Shown: piece after piece, positions 8,201 to 17,100 of the stretch
How the letters are laid out: each line of letters begins with the position of its first letter
How positions within the stretch are numbered: position 1 is the first letter of the stretch
Source of the DNA: Methanobacteriota archaeon
Lineage (GTDB): Archaea > Thermoplasmatota > Poseidoniia > Poseidoniales > Poseidoniaceae
Direction of reading: 5' to 3'
Assembly (NCBI GenBank): GCA_018662715.1
Contig: JABJFP010000115.1
Location: 1 to 21,799, forward strand
Length of the DNA: 21,799 nt
Notes under the pieces: generated by a model
Database searches by the model: none
Told to the model about the DNA's origin: nothing
What the model saw: only the letters and a program-made list of their open reading frames with translations
Made by a program: the position numbers and the translations under genes

Positions 8201-9681
8201 TGAACGTTCACTAGACTTCCAGTTGCCCGGATGATATCACCAGAATTTGCTGTTATCGTATTGTCAAGGATAGTTGCTGAAGCCATGAACACGTGGATTG
8301 CAGGGCAAGCAAACTCTCCACCGTAAATCACGGATTCACATGTCCCGGAGTTGTTTTGGATAATGTTATTAGCGAAATAAAGCCGCTTTGCCCCGTAGTC
8401 CTTGCTCTGACCGTAGTCTTCGTGATGGTACTCACCAATGTTTACGGCTTCCTTCGTTGTTTCTTTGATGGTGTTGTTTTCTGCAATGACATCGGAATTC
8501 TTACCGTAAATCCACAATCCATTGTAACCGCCAATAGGCCCAATTGTGTTGCCGTGCAGTTCAACGGTTGAGCCACTAACACCAACTCCAGAGGCCTCAC
8601 TTGCACCCGAGATGGTATTTCCTTCAGCGTAGACATTAGCGCCTTCGTATGCAGTAAGTCCAGCACCTTCGGTAGTGGTTAGAATGTTATTGTTAACGTT
8701 GAGTTGGTGATTGATCGTACCTGTTGTTTTCAACGAATTTGTGTCAACTGCGTTGCACTTTGTGGTGATTTCAGAATTGGTCAATGAGCCTGAACTGCGT
8801 TCCATCAGGACGCCGTAAGATGAATCTTTGATTTCGAGGTCGTCCATATCAACATAGCTGTCCTCGATAACGAGGACTGACAAACCGCCACCTTGCTGAC
8901 CACAATCTGCATCATCACCGGTGAACACTGAACTTTCCAAGGTAAAGGTTGAGAGAATTCCTGCGCCTGCACCGTATGCTCGAACGGCGGACGCCTTGAA
9001 CGTCTGTTCGTCAATACCGTTTGAGAATTCAGATTCAGAAATCATTGGAGCAGCGAAATCAACCGCCAGTACGTTGGAGGTGTTGGTGTCCTTGAATGAG
9101 AGGCCACGAGCGTTTGTGCTGGAGCCGTCAAAGACCAAAACTCCATATTTCACAGATTGGCTTTGGGATCCTGCTCCGACGAAGGTTGGGTATCCATATC
9201 CGTTCTCAAAGTGAGCATAGTTGATTGAAGTCAACGATTGGTCAATGGTGTCACGGATGATCATTCCTGAACCACATGCTGCGTCAGGGTTGTTGAGAAG
9301 TTGAGATTGGTTGCTCAAGCAACGTCCGGTTTCACTGTAATCTGTTGGTATTGTCCAAATAAAACGGGCTTGACTGGAGGAGGATCCCGCACTTGCACCA
9401 CATGCTGAATCGCCGATACAAATTGCTCCCCTGACATCAATGAAGTTACCGTATGGGATATTGACTGTTGTGCCGGCATTGACAATGAGCTTTGCACCCT
9501 CTGCGACTTCGACATCACCTTGTAAGTTCATGGTCCCGGACCATGTCTCAACACCGGTCACGGTTCCTTTGGTGGTTTCATTGACGGCGGATGCTGCTGG
9601 CAGTGCTACAAGGCCGAGTAGCGAGGCCAGCAAGAATAGTGTTACGATTGAGAAACTTTTTGCTTTCAATTTTTGCGACAT
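5275..9681 (-). CDS. Beta-helix and Ig-like surface protein with C-terminal membrane anchor, 1468 aa
   Basis: A Sec signal peptide (KLKAKSFSIVTLFLLASLLGLVALPAASA, predicted cut before VNE) is followed by several regions. Residues ~30-560 are a repetitive Asn/Gly/Ser-rich stretch (N-N-x-I, N-T-I, G-N-T motifs) typical of right-handed parallel beta-helices, with several Cys pairs. Residues ~710-733 carry an Asp/Asn-rich calcium-binding-type motif (CADGIDNDGDTLIDGDDADC). Residues ~820-1130 hold three tandem Ig-like modules sharing a W-D-x-S core. One transmembrane helix (~1364-1390, LLTIILIVGAIIVLLGVGAFFF) precedes a cytoplasmic tail of ~75 residues ending in GWIWDQATNQWAPDP. The ectodomain probably binds carbohydrate or another surface ligand, but no catalytic residues could be assigned. 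I chose ATG 9681 over ATG 9705 because it has AGGTG eight bases upstream and puts the signal peptide at the N-terminus. The protein precedes the STAND regulator gene and probably shares its transcript. Confidence 0.8.
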   Translation of the reverse strand: MSQKLKAKSFSIVTLFLLASLLGLVALPAASAVNETTKGTVTGVETWSGTMNLQGDVEVAEGAKLIVNAGTTVNIPYGNFIDVRGAICIGDSACGASAGSSSSQARFIWTIPTDYSETGRCLSNQSQLLNNPDAACGSGMIIRDTIDQSLTSINYAHFENGYGYPTFVGAGSQSQSVKYGVLVFDGSSTNARGLSFKDTNTSNVLAVDFAAPMISESEFSNGIDEQTFKASAVRAYGAGAGILSTFTLESSVFTGDDADCGQQGGGLSVLVIEDSYVDMDDLEIKDSSYGVLMERSSGSLTNSEITTKCNAVDTNSLKTTGTINHQLNVNNNILTTTEGAGLTAYEGANVYAEGNTISGASEASGVGVSGSTVELHGNTIGPIGGYNGLWIYGKNSDVIAENNTIKETTKEAVNIGEYHHEDYGQSKDYGAKRLYFANNIIQNNSGTCESVIYGGEFACPAIHVFMASATILDNTITANSGDIIRATGSLVNVQGNTGDSAFGYAGNISLHDDPATNMKYGSVAYFSDNTWTGVSQVYNVTESRLTVQSEQIPSPGNGELYPISISWMSAECPYVTSECLTLPDASTLPPAQMPLAIELIENATVFSFADLQNFDSSMIHVQNQNSAWGSQVREGELVRYQVKAKNSNVAGATVIIKDATGLPLYELTTDAFGFTQQVSLPSDFLLDRNWNHQVGDKNAVIPGSGNPPVIIDEDSCADGIDNDGDTLIDGDDADCINGREMPFYTVEAFKFGSGTKDFSYVLSGPIDDVINLDNLRPSVSVTQQDGVSFATSVDLTGQAWDGVKWPYANDNTASQNQFGMITVVEVQPPGTNDWYSAVDTSGANGVITMENHPFKDWSFNWDMSAHPGGEGDVTFRVRSFDGLDYSPVSVRQYKLNLVPPTIVVDVPNSGSTHTNGKVLFQGTAADPYSGTYGSDVQKIWFHITSPENDYISHYYEEGSTSWSHEWDFSELPSGEYTFEVWASDSDFCIDIAVTPADGGVCLVETRVLTIINENTPPQLQLTWIGSADQLTGGIDRGTVRASDETTIVGVARDIGGQVTRVEIDIVDLGTSITLNNGPLPVTSFNPDGSWVATWDTSKLDHDGVYEVTVRAYDGEDYSEDTVWRMTINNPINANNIDPVFNETGWIGSLTIFCDSKSNSFDRCGGGASIDLTQFFSDPDGVGEVSDSLDFFIFDDAGTIEDDDYSAYVRITADGKAIYDPMDSIAQTTSEIPEWSLNGVMFYAEDDQESKVYSLKVNFLVRAVAFSVERVDSGPITPDDPATFQGEGLPGSTVNIRFANGNAKLNSTRVLSDGTWTMDLTNSQLSLEGNEEVIFEMDGQVFKFAGQTENGEFSIVVSSGNDDDSSLLTIILIVGAIIVLLGVGAFFFVEFEEIPDVSEEDDENLAVAEDPYAWAKAKQAVEIPPQESPQSVAAPEAAAAPAETSQHPGWIWDQATNQWAPDPNYSPEQ
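6300..7220 (-). repeat. Three tandem Ig-like modules within the surface protein
   Basis: The coding sequence contains three related modules. Their shared cores are FNWDMSAHPGGEGDVTFRV, HEWDFSELPSGEYTFEVWA and ATWDTSKLDHDGVYEVTVRA. Each has W-D-x-S followed by a Gly turn, a beta strand ending in V/A-x-D-G/S, and a closing strand. This is the pattern of bacterial/archaeal Ig-like adhesion modules. Boundaries are approximate. Confidence 0.65.
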
Positions 9682-9689
9682 GGTGGATG

Positions 9690-9694
9690 CACCT
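9690..9694 (-). promoter_or_regulatory. Shine-Dalgarno site deciding the surface protein start
   Basis: On the - strand this reads AGGTG, eight bases before the ATG at 9681. The alternative in-frame ATG at 9705 lacks any such box and would add eight residues (MGRIGAST) before the signal peptide. The downstream ATG is therefore preferred. Confidence 0.5.
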
Positions 9695-9705
9695 ATTCTC
9701 CCCAT

Positions 9706-9884
9706 GAACGGGCCGAATATAATACTGCTCCATGATTGTCATCCCATAAGTATCATTTTGTATTAAAAGTATCAATCTAATTCCCCGAAAAAGGTAACGA
9801 TTGTCCTGAAAGATGACATAAAACGACAGATTTTAGCACCTCTACAACGAACAGAATGCCGTTTGTATTCGCAAAAATCACACT
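9706..9884 (-). promoter_or_regulatory. Probable promoter region of the surface protein / regulator unit
   Basis: This 179-base gap separates the protease stop from the surface protein gene. It is AT-richer than the flanking genes. On the - strand, a TATA-like stretch TATTATATT (9717-9725) would place transcription start near 9694, leaving a short leader. A second AT-rich stretch, TTTTAATACAAAA, lies further upstream. TGATACTT occurs twice, at 9748-9755 and 9767-9774, spaced 19 bases apart. Just after the protease stop a T5 run could serve as a weak pyrimidine-tract terminator. No RNA gene or small ORF was recognised. TATA and terminator calls were made by eye. Confidence 0.4.
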
Positions 9885-11162
9885 CTAGCAGGTGACTGAG
9901 GGGTCAATTTCCTTAATCCATGCTTCGGCATCAATCAGGCCGTAGCCAGCATAGGGGTGATGATCATCGCCCTGGCCAATGGATTGAGCCGAATTCATGA
10001 GTGCCTCTTTTACGAGGTCGACACAAGAACCGTCGCTTTGACCGTTGGGCCGAAGTTGTGGGTGTGCTTCCAACAAAAGAGCAAGTGCACCAGCAACAAA
10101 TACCGTTGAATCCGAGGTTCCACTGCTTGTATACCAGAGATTATCCTCACCCGTACTTATTATTCGGTGCCCAGGAGCGACGATTTCCGGTTTCATGTGA
10201 GGGTGTTCGCGGCTGGCACCTTCTCCATTATCACTGCCGATAGACGAATTCGCCCACACATCACCCTCGCGTGTCGTAGCACCAACCGAGATGGCTCTCG
10301 GGACATTTCCGGGTGCAGCCACATCTCCATCGTCATCAGGACCTCCATCATTACCGGCTGCTGCAACAACGAATATTCCGCTGTCTGTAGCTTGTCGTGT
10401 TGCTGAGGCTGAATCCCCTTCACGTTCACCTTCCATGCTTGGAGTACCTCCGAGCGATAATGAAATGATGTCGGCTTCAAATTGAAACTGACACCATCGA
10501 ATGGCGTCCCCGACATCGGACTCTAGTCCACTATTTTGTCCAGAACCGTCATCCTGAAGTGCTGCAACCATCGCAAATGTCACATTTTGTGCGATGCCAA
10601 TTTGGTGGCTACCAGAAATTAAAATCCCTGCCATTAATGTTCCATGAGCGACTGCTCCGTATTCACGAGGTGCAGTGGAATCCCCAATCAGGTCGTGGAA
10701 TAGAATATCTTTCCCAGCAAAGGCCTCATGCTGATTATCAATACCTGTATCCACCATACAAAGGCGAATCCCCTGCCCGCTCAGTCCGTCCTCATTGAGT
10801 TCTCTAACACCTGTCGTTTCAAATGCCCATTCGGAATCTGGCAAGGGTAATTCGACAATCAGTAGGTCATTCTGCCAAAGCAGCATACTGATTGAAACGA
10901 ATACTGCAAAACCGAGAATGTTTGTTGCTGTTAGCTTCCTTCTTCTTGTCCTAACGACAGGCGCTGCCACCATGGGAGCCCAACCCATGACCTCGGAACG
11001 CCAACCATCTTGGTGGCCGACGACTGCAGGATCTATCGCAGACACAATACTCCGGTCATAGGGCTCAGGAAGGTAGTCAACATGGTCAAGACCTTCCATA
11101 GTGGTGACTATCACATCGTTTGCTTCAAGAACCCTTGTTTGACAAAGGTCGTAATTGCTCAA
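9885..11162 (-). CDS. Membrane-anchored subtilisin-like serine protease (S8), 425 aa
   Basis: This is a peptidase of the subtilase (S8) family. The full catalytic set is visible: Asp138 in CMVDTGID, His173 in AHGTLMAGIL, the oxyanion Asn271 in VVAAAGNDGG, and Ser350 in SSGTSDSTVFVAGA. The N-terminal ~80 residues are polar and end in a basic cluster RTRRRK, followed by one transmembrane helix (~81-96). This predicts an N-in signal anchor with the protease domain outside. No inhibitor-type propeptide is recognisable. The usual GTSMAAPHVAG block is diverged after the catalytic Ser. The start is unusual: TTG, three bases after the TGA of the giant oligosaccharyltransferase gene and in the same frame, with no clear ribosome binding site. 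An in-frame ATG at 11099 (residue 22) is the alternative and keeps the anchor and catalytic domain. Tight linkage suggests co-expression and possibly processing of surface glycoproteins, which is inference. Confidence 0.9.
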   Translation of the reverse strand: MSNYDLCQTRVLEANDVIVTTMEGLDHVDYLPEPYDRSIVSAIDPAVVGHQDGWRSEVMGWAPMVAAPVVRTRRRKLTATNILGFAVFVSISMLLWQNDLLIVELPLPDSEWAFETTGVRELNEDGLSGQGIRLCMVDTGIDNQHEAFAGKDILFHDLIGDSTAPREYGAVAHGTLMAGILISGSHQIGIAQNVTFAMVAALQDDGSGQNSGLESDVGDAIRWCQFQFEADIISLSLGGTPSMEGEREGDSASATRQATDSGIFVVAAAGNDGGPDDDGDVAAPGNVPRAISVGATTREGDVWANSSIGSDNGEGASREHPHMKPEIVAPGHRIISTGEDNLWYTSSGTSDSTVFVAGALALLLEAHPQLRPNGQSDGSCVDLVKEALMNSAQSIGQGDDHHPYAGYGLIDAEAWIKEIDPSVTC

Positions 11163-11165
11163 TAA

Positions 11166-14100
11166 TCAGAACTTGGAGCCTGAGCGACCGCTACGAGCTG
11201 TCTTGACACCACCGTAGATGACAAGGAGTCCTAGGGCCACGATTGCAAGCGTAAGCGCCCACGAACTGGACCCTGATGAAGGGGCTGGGTCGTACCGAAG
11301 TTGGAAGTCAAACGCACCATCTTCAGCGACCTTGTTGTCGTGCATGATCGATTCAACATTGTTTGCTTCTTCTCCAACAACCTCAATTCGCACATCGTAT
11401 CGGTGGTCACCTTGTGGTTTGGTAACGTTATCAAACGTTGCATCTACGATTTCACCCGCAGGAACAGTAATCGTTTGTTGACGTTCAACCGAATCTTCAC
11501 TTGATTTGAAGTAAATAATGACAGATGTTGCATCCAGTAGCCCAAGGTTTTCAACAGGAATAACAACATCACCAGCTTCACCAGCAATGTCGTCGGATTC
11601 AGTAGAAATATCACCGGAGTCTACGTTTAATTTGATTTGTGCATATTGGATGGTCACATCAACTTCCTTAGATTCTAGGCCGAGGTTCTCGATGTATACC
11701 TTGAGGTCAAAGTCGCCGCCTTCACTGAAGTCCGAAGGAGCGAAGACCGTGAACGGTTGAACACGAGTTTCTCCCTTGGCAAGCGTTAGAGTTGATTGCA
11801 TAGGCGTAACAGACCATCCTTCAGGGATTCCACTTTCAAGAAGTTCAATGGTGAATGTATCTCGTCCATTTCCATCATTGGTTACATCAAAACTAAATTG
11901 GCGTGAGACCAATGGAGAAATACCTACGATTTCAGTTGCTCCACTGATCTCATAGGAATACGCTGTTGGAACAACTGCTTTCACAGTAATTTGACTGGCT
12001 TCACCCAGTTCAGTTTCAAGTCGCAATGAGACTCTGTGGCCATCATCAAGATGCCATGCATCTTCAACAGAAGGTAGCGTTACACGAACACTGACGTTAG
12101 CGGTCAAGGTCGCATCTGCTCCAGTCGCATTTCCAATTCCAAGCGACAGTAGCGTTGATGTTTCCCATTCTTCACTGGTTTCATTATACAGTTCCACTGT
12201 CCAGAGGTCCGAATCTTGGGCCAAGCCCATTTCAGCTGTAACTGTGAACACATCAAGAGTTTCAGTTCCGTTGTACGTCACGTCAACATTGAAGGTAAAC
12301 TGGTCGTAAATGGTGTTGTTCGTTGAAGAGACTACCGCTCCGATCTCAACATCAGTTGCGTCGACAAGAGTTGCGCCTTCAACGCTGTTGAACACAAGGT
12401 CCAGGTTAGAGTTGACACGGCGGTTGTATTCCAGAGTTGCACTGATTGTAGAATCCGACGCAATGGTCATGCTTTGACCACCGAAGTATTCCATTTCCAA
12501 ATTGCTTGTATGTTGAGTTGTCATGAATGAACTGTCAAAGACAACATTTCCTTCTGGCATCAAGAGATTGAGTGTGCCGCCAGCAGGTAGGGCAACCATC
12601 CAAGACATTCCATCAAATGTAACTTCAAGTTCAGTATCTTGTTCCATTACGTTTGCTTGTGCATTGTCTGGGCCAGCATGCAAAGGCTGCGTAGCATCAA
12701 CAGGGTACCATTCTGTGTCAAGGACGAGGTTTCCTCCAAGAGCCATATCCATTGAGAGGTTTCCACCGTCGGAAACACTTGCATCGAGTATAGCGATTGC
12801 GATTCCACCGCCGTTAGGCGTTGGGTTAGCATCAGTTACGATGACAATCCATTCGCCTGGTTGGACTGATGCAGACCATTCAAGAGTGTCATTAACAAGA
12901 GTGCCAGTGACAGCAACAGAGTCTCGCTCAACGCCTGAAGTTGGATACAACACAATGGATGCATCAATCAAACGAGTGGAGTCAACTTGGTCTGTAACGG
13001 TACCTGACACTTCAACCATACCAGCAACAACCTCGATGTCTGTGGATTGTGTACTGTTGTAAACAGGGAATCCGGATTCGTTGCCGTCCATGTAGTAGAC
13101 TGTCTCAAATCCGTCCTTCTCAACCGAGACGTTGTAAACATCTTGAATTGGAACGAAGAGAGTCCATACACCATCTTCGTCAGTCGTAACATTGGTATTG
13201 ACATCAGTATTGTTTGTACCAATGATTGTTATGTTGAAGCCAGCAAGGCCTTCACCCGAAGATGGAGCACTGTTGTTGTCAAGGTCCCAGTAGACCTTAC
13301 CACCAATTTCCACCTCAAGATCGGCAAAGATTGGATCAAGGGTTAACGAACCGTTGTCAGCGTTAGTCATGTCAAACGGAGTTGCGGATGTGTCGAGGTA
13401 CCATGTTTGCTGACCGGAGGACTTGTTGAGGTAGAAACTCCAACTGCCAGGCATGAGCATTTCCGAAGTATTACCATCAACATCTGTCTTTTCAAAGGTC
13501 ACGTTACCTAATCCATCCTCGCTCACGGCGATGAGATTCATGTCTCCAAGGTTGTTGAGCGTTAATTGCTCCTTGAGTTGAATCAAAACATTGACTGCAG
13601 GGACGGACGTGTAGGTCTGGTTAAGTCGAGTTGTTGAGAGGTCTCCGACGCTTAGAGTAGCACGTAGGGTTTCTGTCACTTCACCGTTTACAAACGGTGC
13701 GACAATCATCAACCACTCACCTGCTGGTACATATGCCGCAAAGGAACCATTTTCATCAGAACTGATATCTGAGAACCAACGGTCTTCTGCTTCGTTGTAA
13801 AGTAGGAAAGCGTTCATCAAACCTTCATCAGTAGAGTTCAACAGCGTTCCAGTAACAAGGTAGGTCTCTTTGAGTGGGACCGGCAATGCTTCTTCAGGAC
13901 CATCAAGGCCAATGTAAATCTCTTCAAAGATGATCTCACCGATAAGGTCGTAATCCGTTGCGTTTTCAGAGTCTGCTGTTGTTCGGTTGAATGTTAGCGT
14001 GTAGGTTCCAGGTGTGAGTGAAACGTTAACGATACCGTCGCTGGTGTAATTGTCTGCTGTGATGTAAATGTCTTCTCTTGAGTCATCAAGTGGGACAAGA

Positions 14101-17100
14101 CGGAATTCGGGAGAAACTTTTGTCCCGTTTTCGAAGGAACCGTCATCTGCCGAATTGAGGAAGACTTCCATCGACACTTCAACTGCGGCAGGTTGTGCAA
14201 AGAGTTCCATAATTGACATTTGTTCAGCAGTTTCAGAACTGTTTTGCGTTCCGTTAATGGTAAGTCCGGTAATGGACTCAATGTTGAGAAGCTCTTCATC
14301 AACACTTAGCGTCCAAGTTCCATCAATTAGATCAATATTGAAATCACCAAATTCATTTGCTGTGGTCGTCCATTGGAGTCCTTCTTCATTGGTTGCAGTA
14401 ATTTCAGGGGCAACCCAGCGTGGAATTGAGTTCGTCCACCTGGTACTGTTGTCGTAGAGGAAGATGATTCCAGTCACCTCAGTCGTTGGTTCAAGATACA
14501 TAATTCCCATGTCCAAATCATCAGCGGTTACAACATCAATGAGTTGCCCTCCGCCTAGGCTGGTGAAGGAAGAACTGGTCGTCATGTGGTATTCAAATCC
14601 AGCAGGCACACGAACGGAATAATTTCCAGAAGTGTCTGTCACAACTGGGAATGATAGTACTCCACTTTCAAAGAGGACGGAAACTCCAGATGCTTCATCG
14701 GATAGCTCGGACTTATCCTGCTCAGGCAGGTCAACCCAAATTCCGTAATCAGTTCCAGGGTAATACCGTAGGCTACCGTTGATGTATACTGATTCAGCGT
14801 AGGTGATGTTTCGTTCAATATCATCCGAGCCAGGTTGAATATCAACTTGGTCAAAGAGGACGTAATCAACGTTCACATCATCCCGAATATCGTAGGTTCC
14901 AAACAAGAGTTCGGCGTATACACGACCGTTTTCATCAGAGGTTACGTTTACAGGGTCAAGAATGCCTGCAGTATTGTCAAACGTAATTACACGGTTTGAA
15001 ACATCAAACAGAGGCTCCTGCGTTGTTGGGTTGATAGGAGATACAAGATGAAGAGTTACGTCTACAGTTTCGGGTACTCCGAATGTGATCGTAATGTTGG
15101 TAGTTTCATCTCCAACAATTGCTGTCTCATTTAGGTCGTACCATCCATCATTGTCAACATCTACACGGTAGTAATAATCACCCTTGGGGATCGGACCGTG
15201 GCTGAAACTTGCGTTTTCATCGGTGCTGATTTCTGTCATGAACTCTTCACCGAGGTCAAGATCAACAAACTCAATGGTTTGATTGGTTAGCAGTTCTCCT
15301 GACATGTCTTCAAGGATACCTTCAAAGATTGCTCCAGGCATGGTCATCTGCAAGTCATAACTTGGAACGACACCCACGATAACAGGGTCAGGCAGAAGTA
15401 CAGATTTATTGTTATCAAGCATTGCAATCATGTTGTAAGTACCTGGCAAGAGACCTGTTCGGTAAAATGAACCAGGTTCGACCATTGGGCCGGAGAACGA
15501 GCCTGCTCCAATGAACAGTCCAGTACCGTTGAGTGTACCAATTCCTTCAAAGAATCCAGCGCCTTCAAAGGTATCACCGCTACCAGAGTCGAAATCACCG
15601 TAGGTACGGGTGAGGGTTGTAACTCCATCTGAGGTAAACGTACCAGAAGCGTCGACTGTTCCTTCAAGACGATAGTTCGTAAGTCCGTCCTCAATGCCAA
15701 TTACACAAACTGTGTAATTATCAGGCATGATTGGAGTGGAGTCATTGTCAAACTCACAATCTGTTGAGTTCACTGACTCAATCCAACTGGCCTTAATTGT
15801 ACCAGCACCATCCCAAGTACCGTTTGCAAAGAACATACGATTGTCGCCGAGTTCACGGGTAAAAGTACCAATGAAGTTCTTAGCAACAGCCATGCCGGTG
15901 CTTTCGAAGGTTCCATTTTCCGTAAACGTCGCTTCCCCAGTTCCTTGGAGAATACGGCTTTCTTCGCTTGTGATTGAGCCGCTTGTGGTCGTTACAGTGT
16001 AATTATCAGTCATTGACCAAATGTTACGTAGAACAAAGGTAGTGTCGGAGACTGCATCTCCACTGAATGCTTCGTCTCCAGTCCAAGTGACCGTTCCAGA
16101 AACACCGCTGCTCTTGATAGCAACATTAAGAGGAGTGTCGGAAACAACTTCTCGGTTCGCCATTTCGGCGGTGACGTTCATCACTGAGTCGCCCAACCAG
16201 GTCATGTTTGCAACTTGACCGAGGATCGCAGTGATCGCGTAGATTTCACGTTGGCCGTTGGTTTCAGAGGCAATGTCCAAGTTGTTGTTGTTGACTTGTG
16301 CATAAGAGCCGTCTCGGATTGAATCGCGTGCTGCGACTGGGTCGTATTCCCCTGCAAATGCAGATACACGGATACGGCCAGCAGGCATTGTGTACTCATA
16401 GTGACCATTTTCGTCTGCGTCAACAAATCCAATAGGCACCCAATATGTGTCGTTGTCTAAGTCTTCAGGTCCTTCTCCAGAGAATGCGTCACGCTCAATG
16501 AGCAATCGAACTCCAGGAATTCCTTCGCCTGTATCGCTCATGGTCACTTGACCAGTGATTTCGCTTCCGGGATAGTATTTGAGAATCTTAACTCGAGTGT
16601 TGGAATCCTTGATTCCATCTTCGGTTTCATCATCATACCAGTTCGCAATGACATAGTGATTCATCATTGCACCGGGAAGAGGTAGTCCTGAGGAAAGAAT
16701 GCTGCCCGGTGTTCCTGAAATCGTGAAGTGTTGAGATGGTTGAGGATTCGAAGAAGCAGTGTCAAGACCTAATGTTGAGGCGCCGTAACCAACGTAGGTT
16801 CGTGCGAGCATGGTGTCAAAGAACGCAGGCAAGTGGTCTACACGGACGTCTTCAATTTGCAAGGGGTCAATATCTGCACCAGATTGTTGATTCAAGAAAT
16901 CTTTTTGCATGGCAAGGTCCACTTCTTCACGGGTCATTTCGTCGCTGAAGTCTCCGCGAATGGTTTCGTAAACTTCATTCATGTATGTTCCAGTGTCTTG
17001 ACCTGAAAGAATAGTTGGTGCTCCAAAGATACCCATTGGTTGGCCGCCGTTGTAATTGTAGTCAGCCGTATAACGGCCTGCTCGGGGATAGAGGCGGTTG

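Noticed and set aside
9682..9705. Upstream ATG at 9705 as start of the surface protein
   Set aside because: No ribosome binding site. It would put eight residues in front of a classic signal peptide, while the ATG at 9681 has AGGTG at the right distance.
9706..9884. A small RNA or tRNA gene in the intergenic gap
   Set aside because: No cloverleaf, no conserved tRNA bases and no stable long stem were seen by eye.
12523..13062. Open frame of 179 codons on the + strand opposite the giant protein's tail
   Set aside because: The Ser/Thr/Pro-rich translation is what the reverse of a Gly/Thr/Asp-rich beta protein gives. No start signal and no family resemblance.
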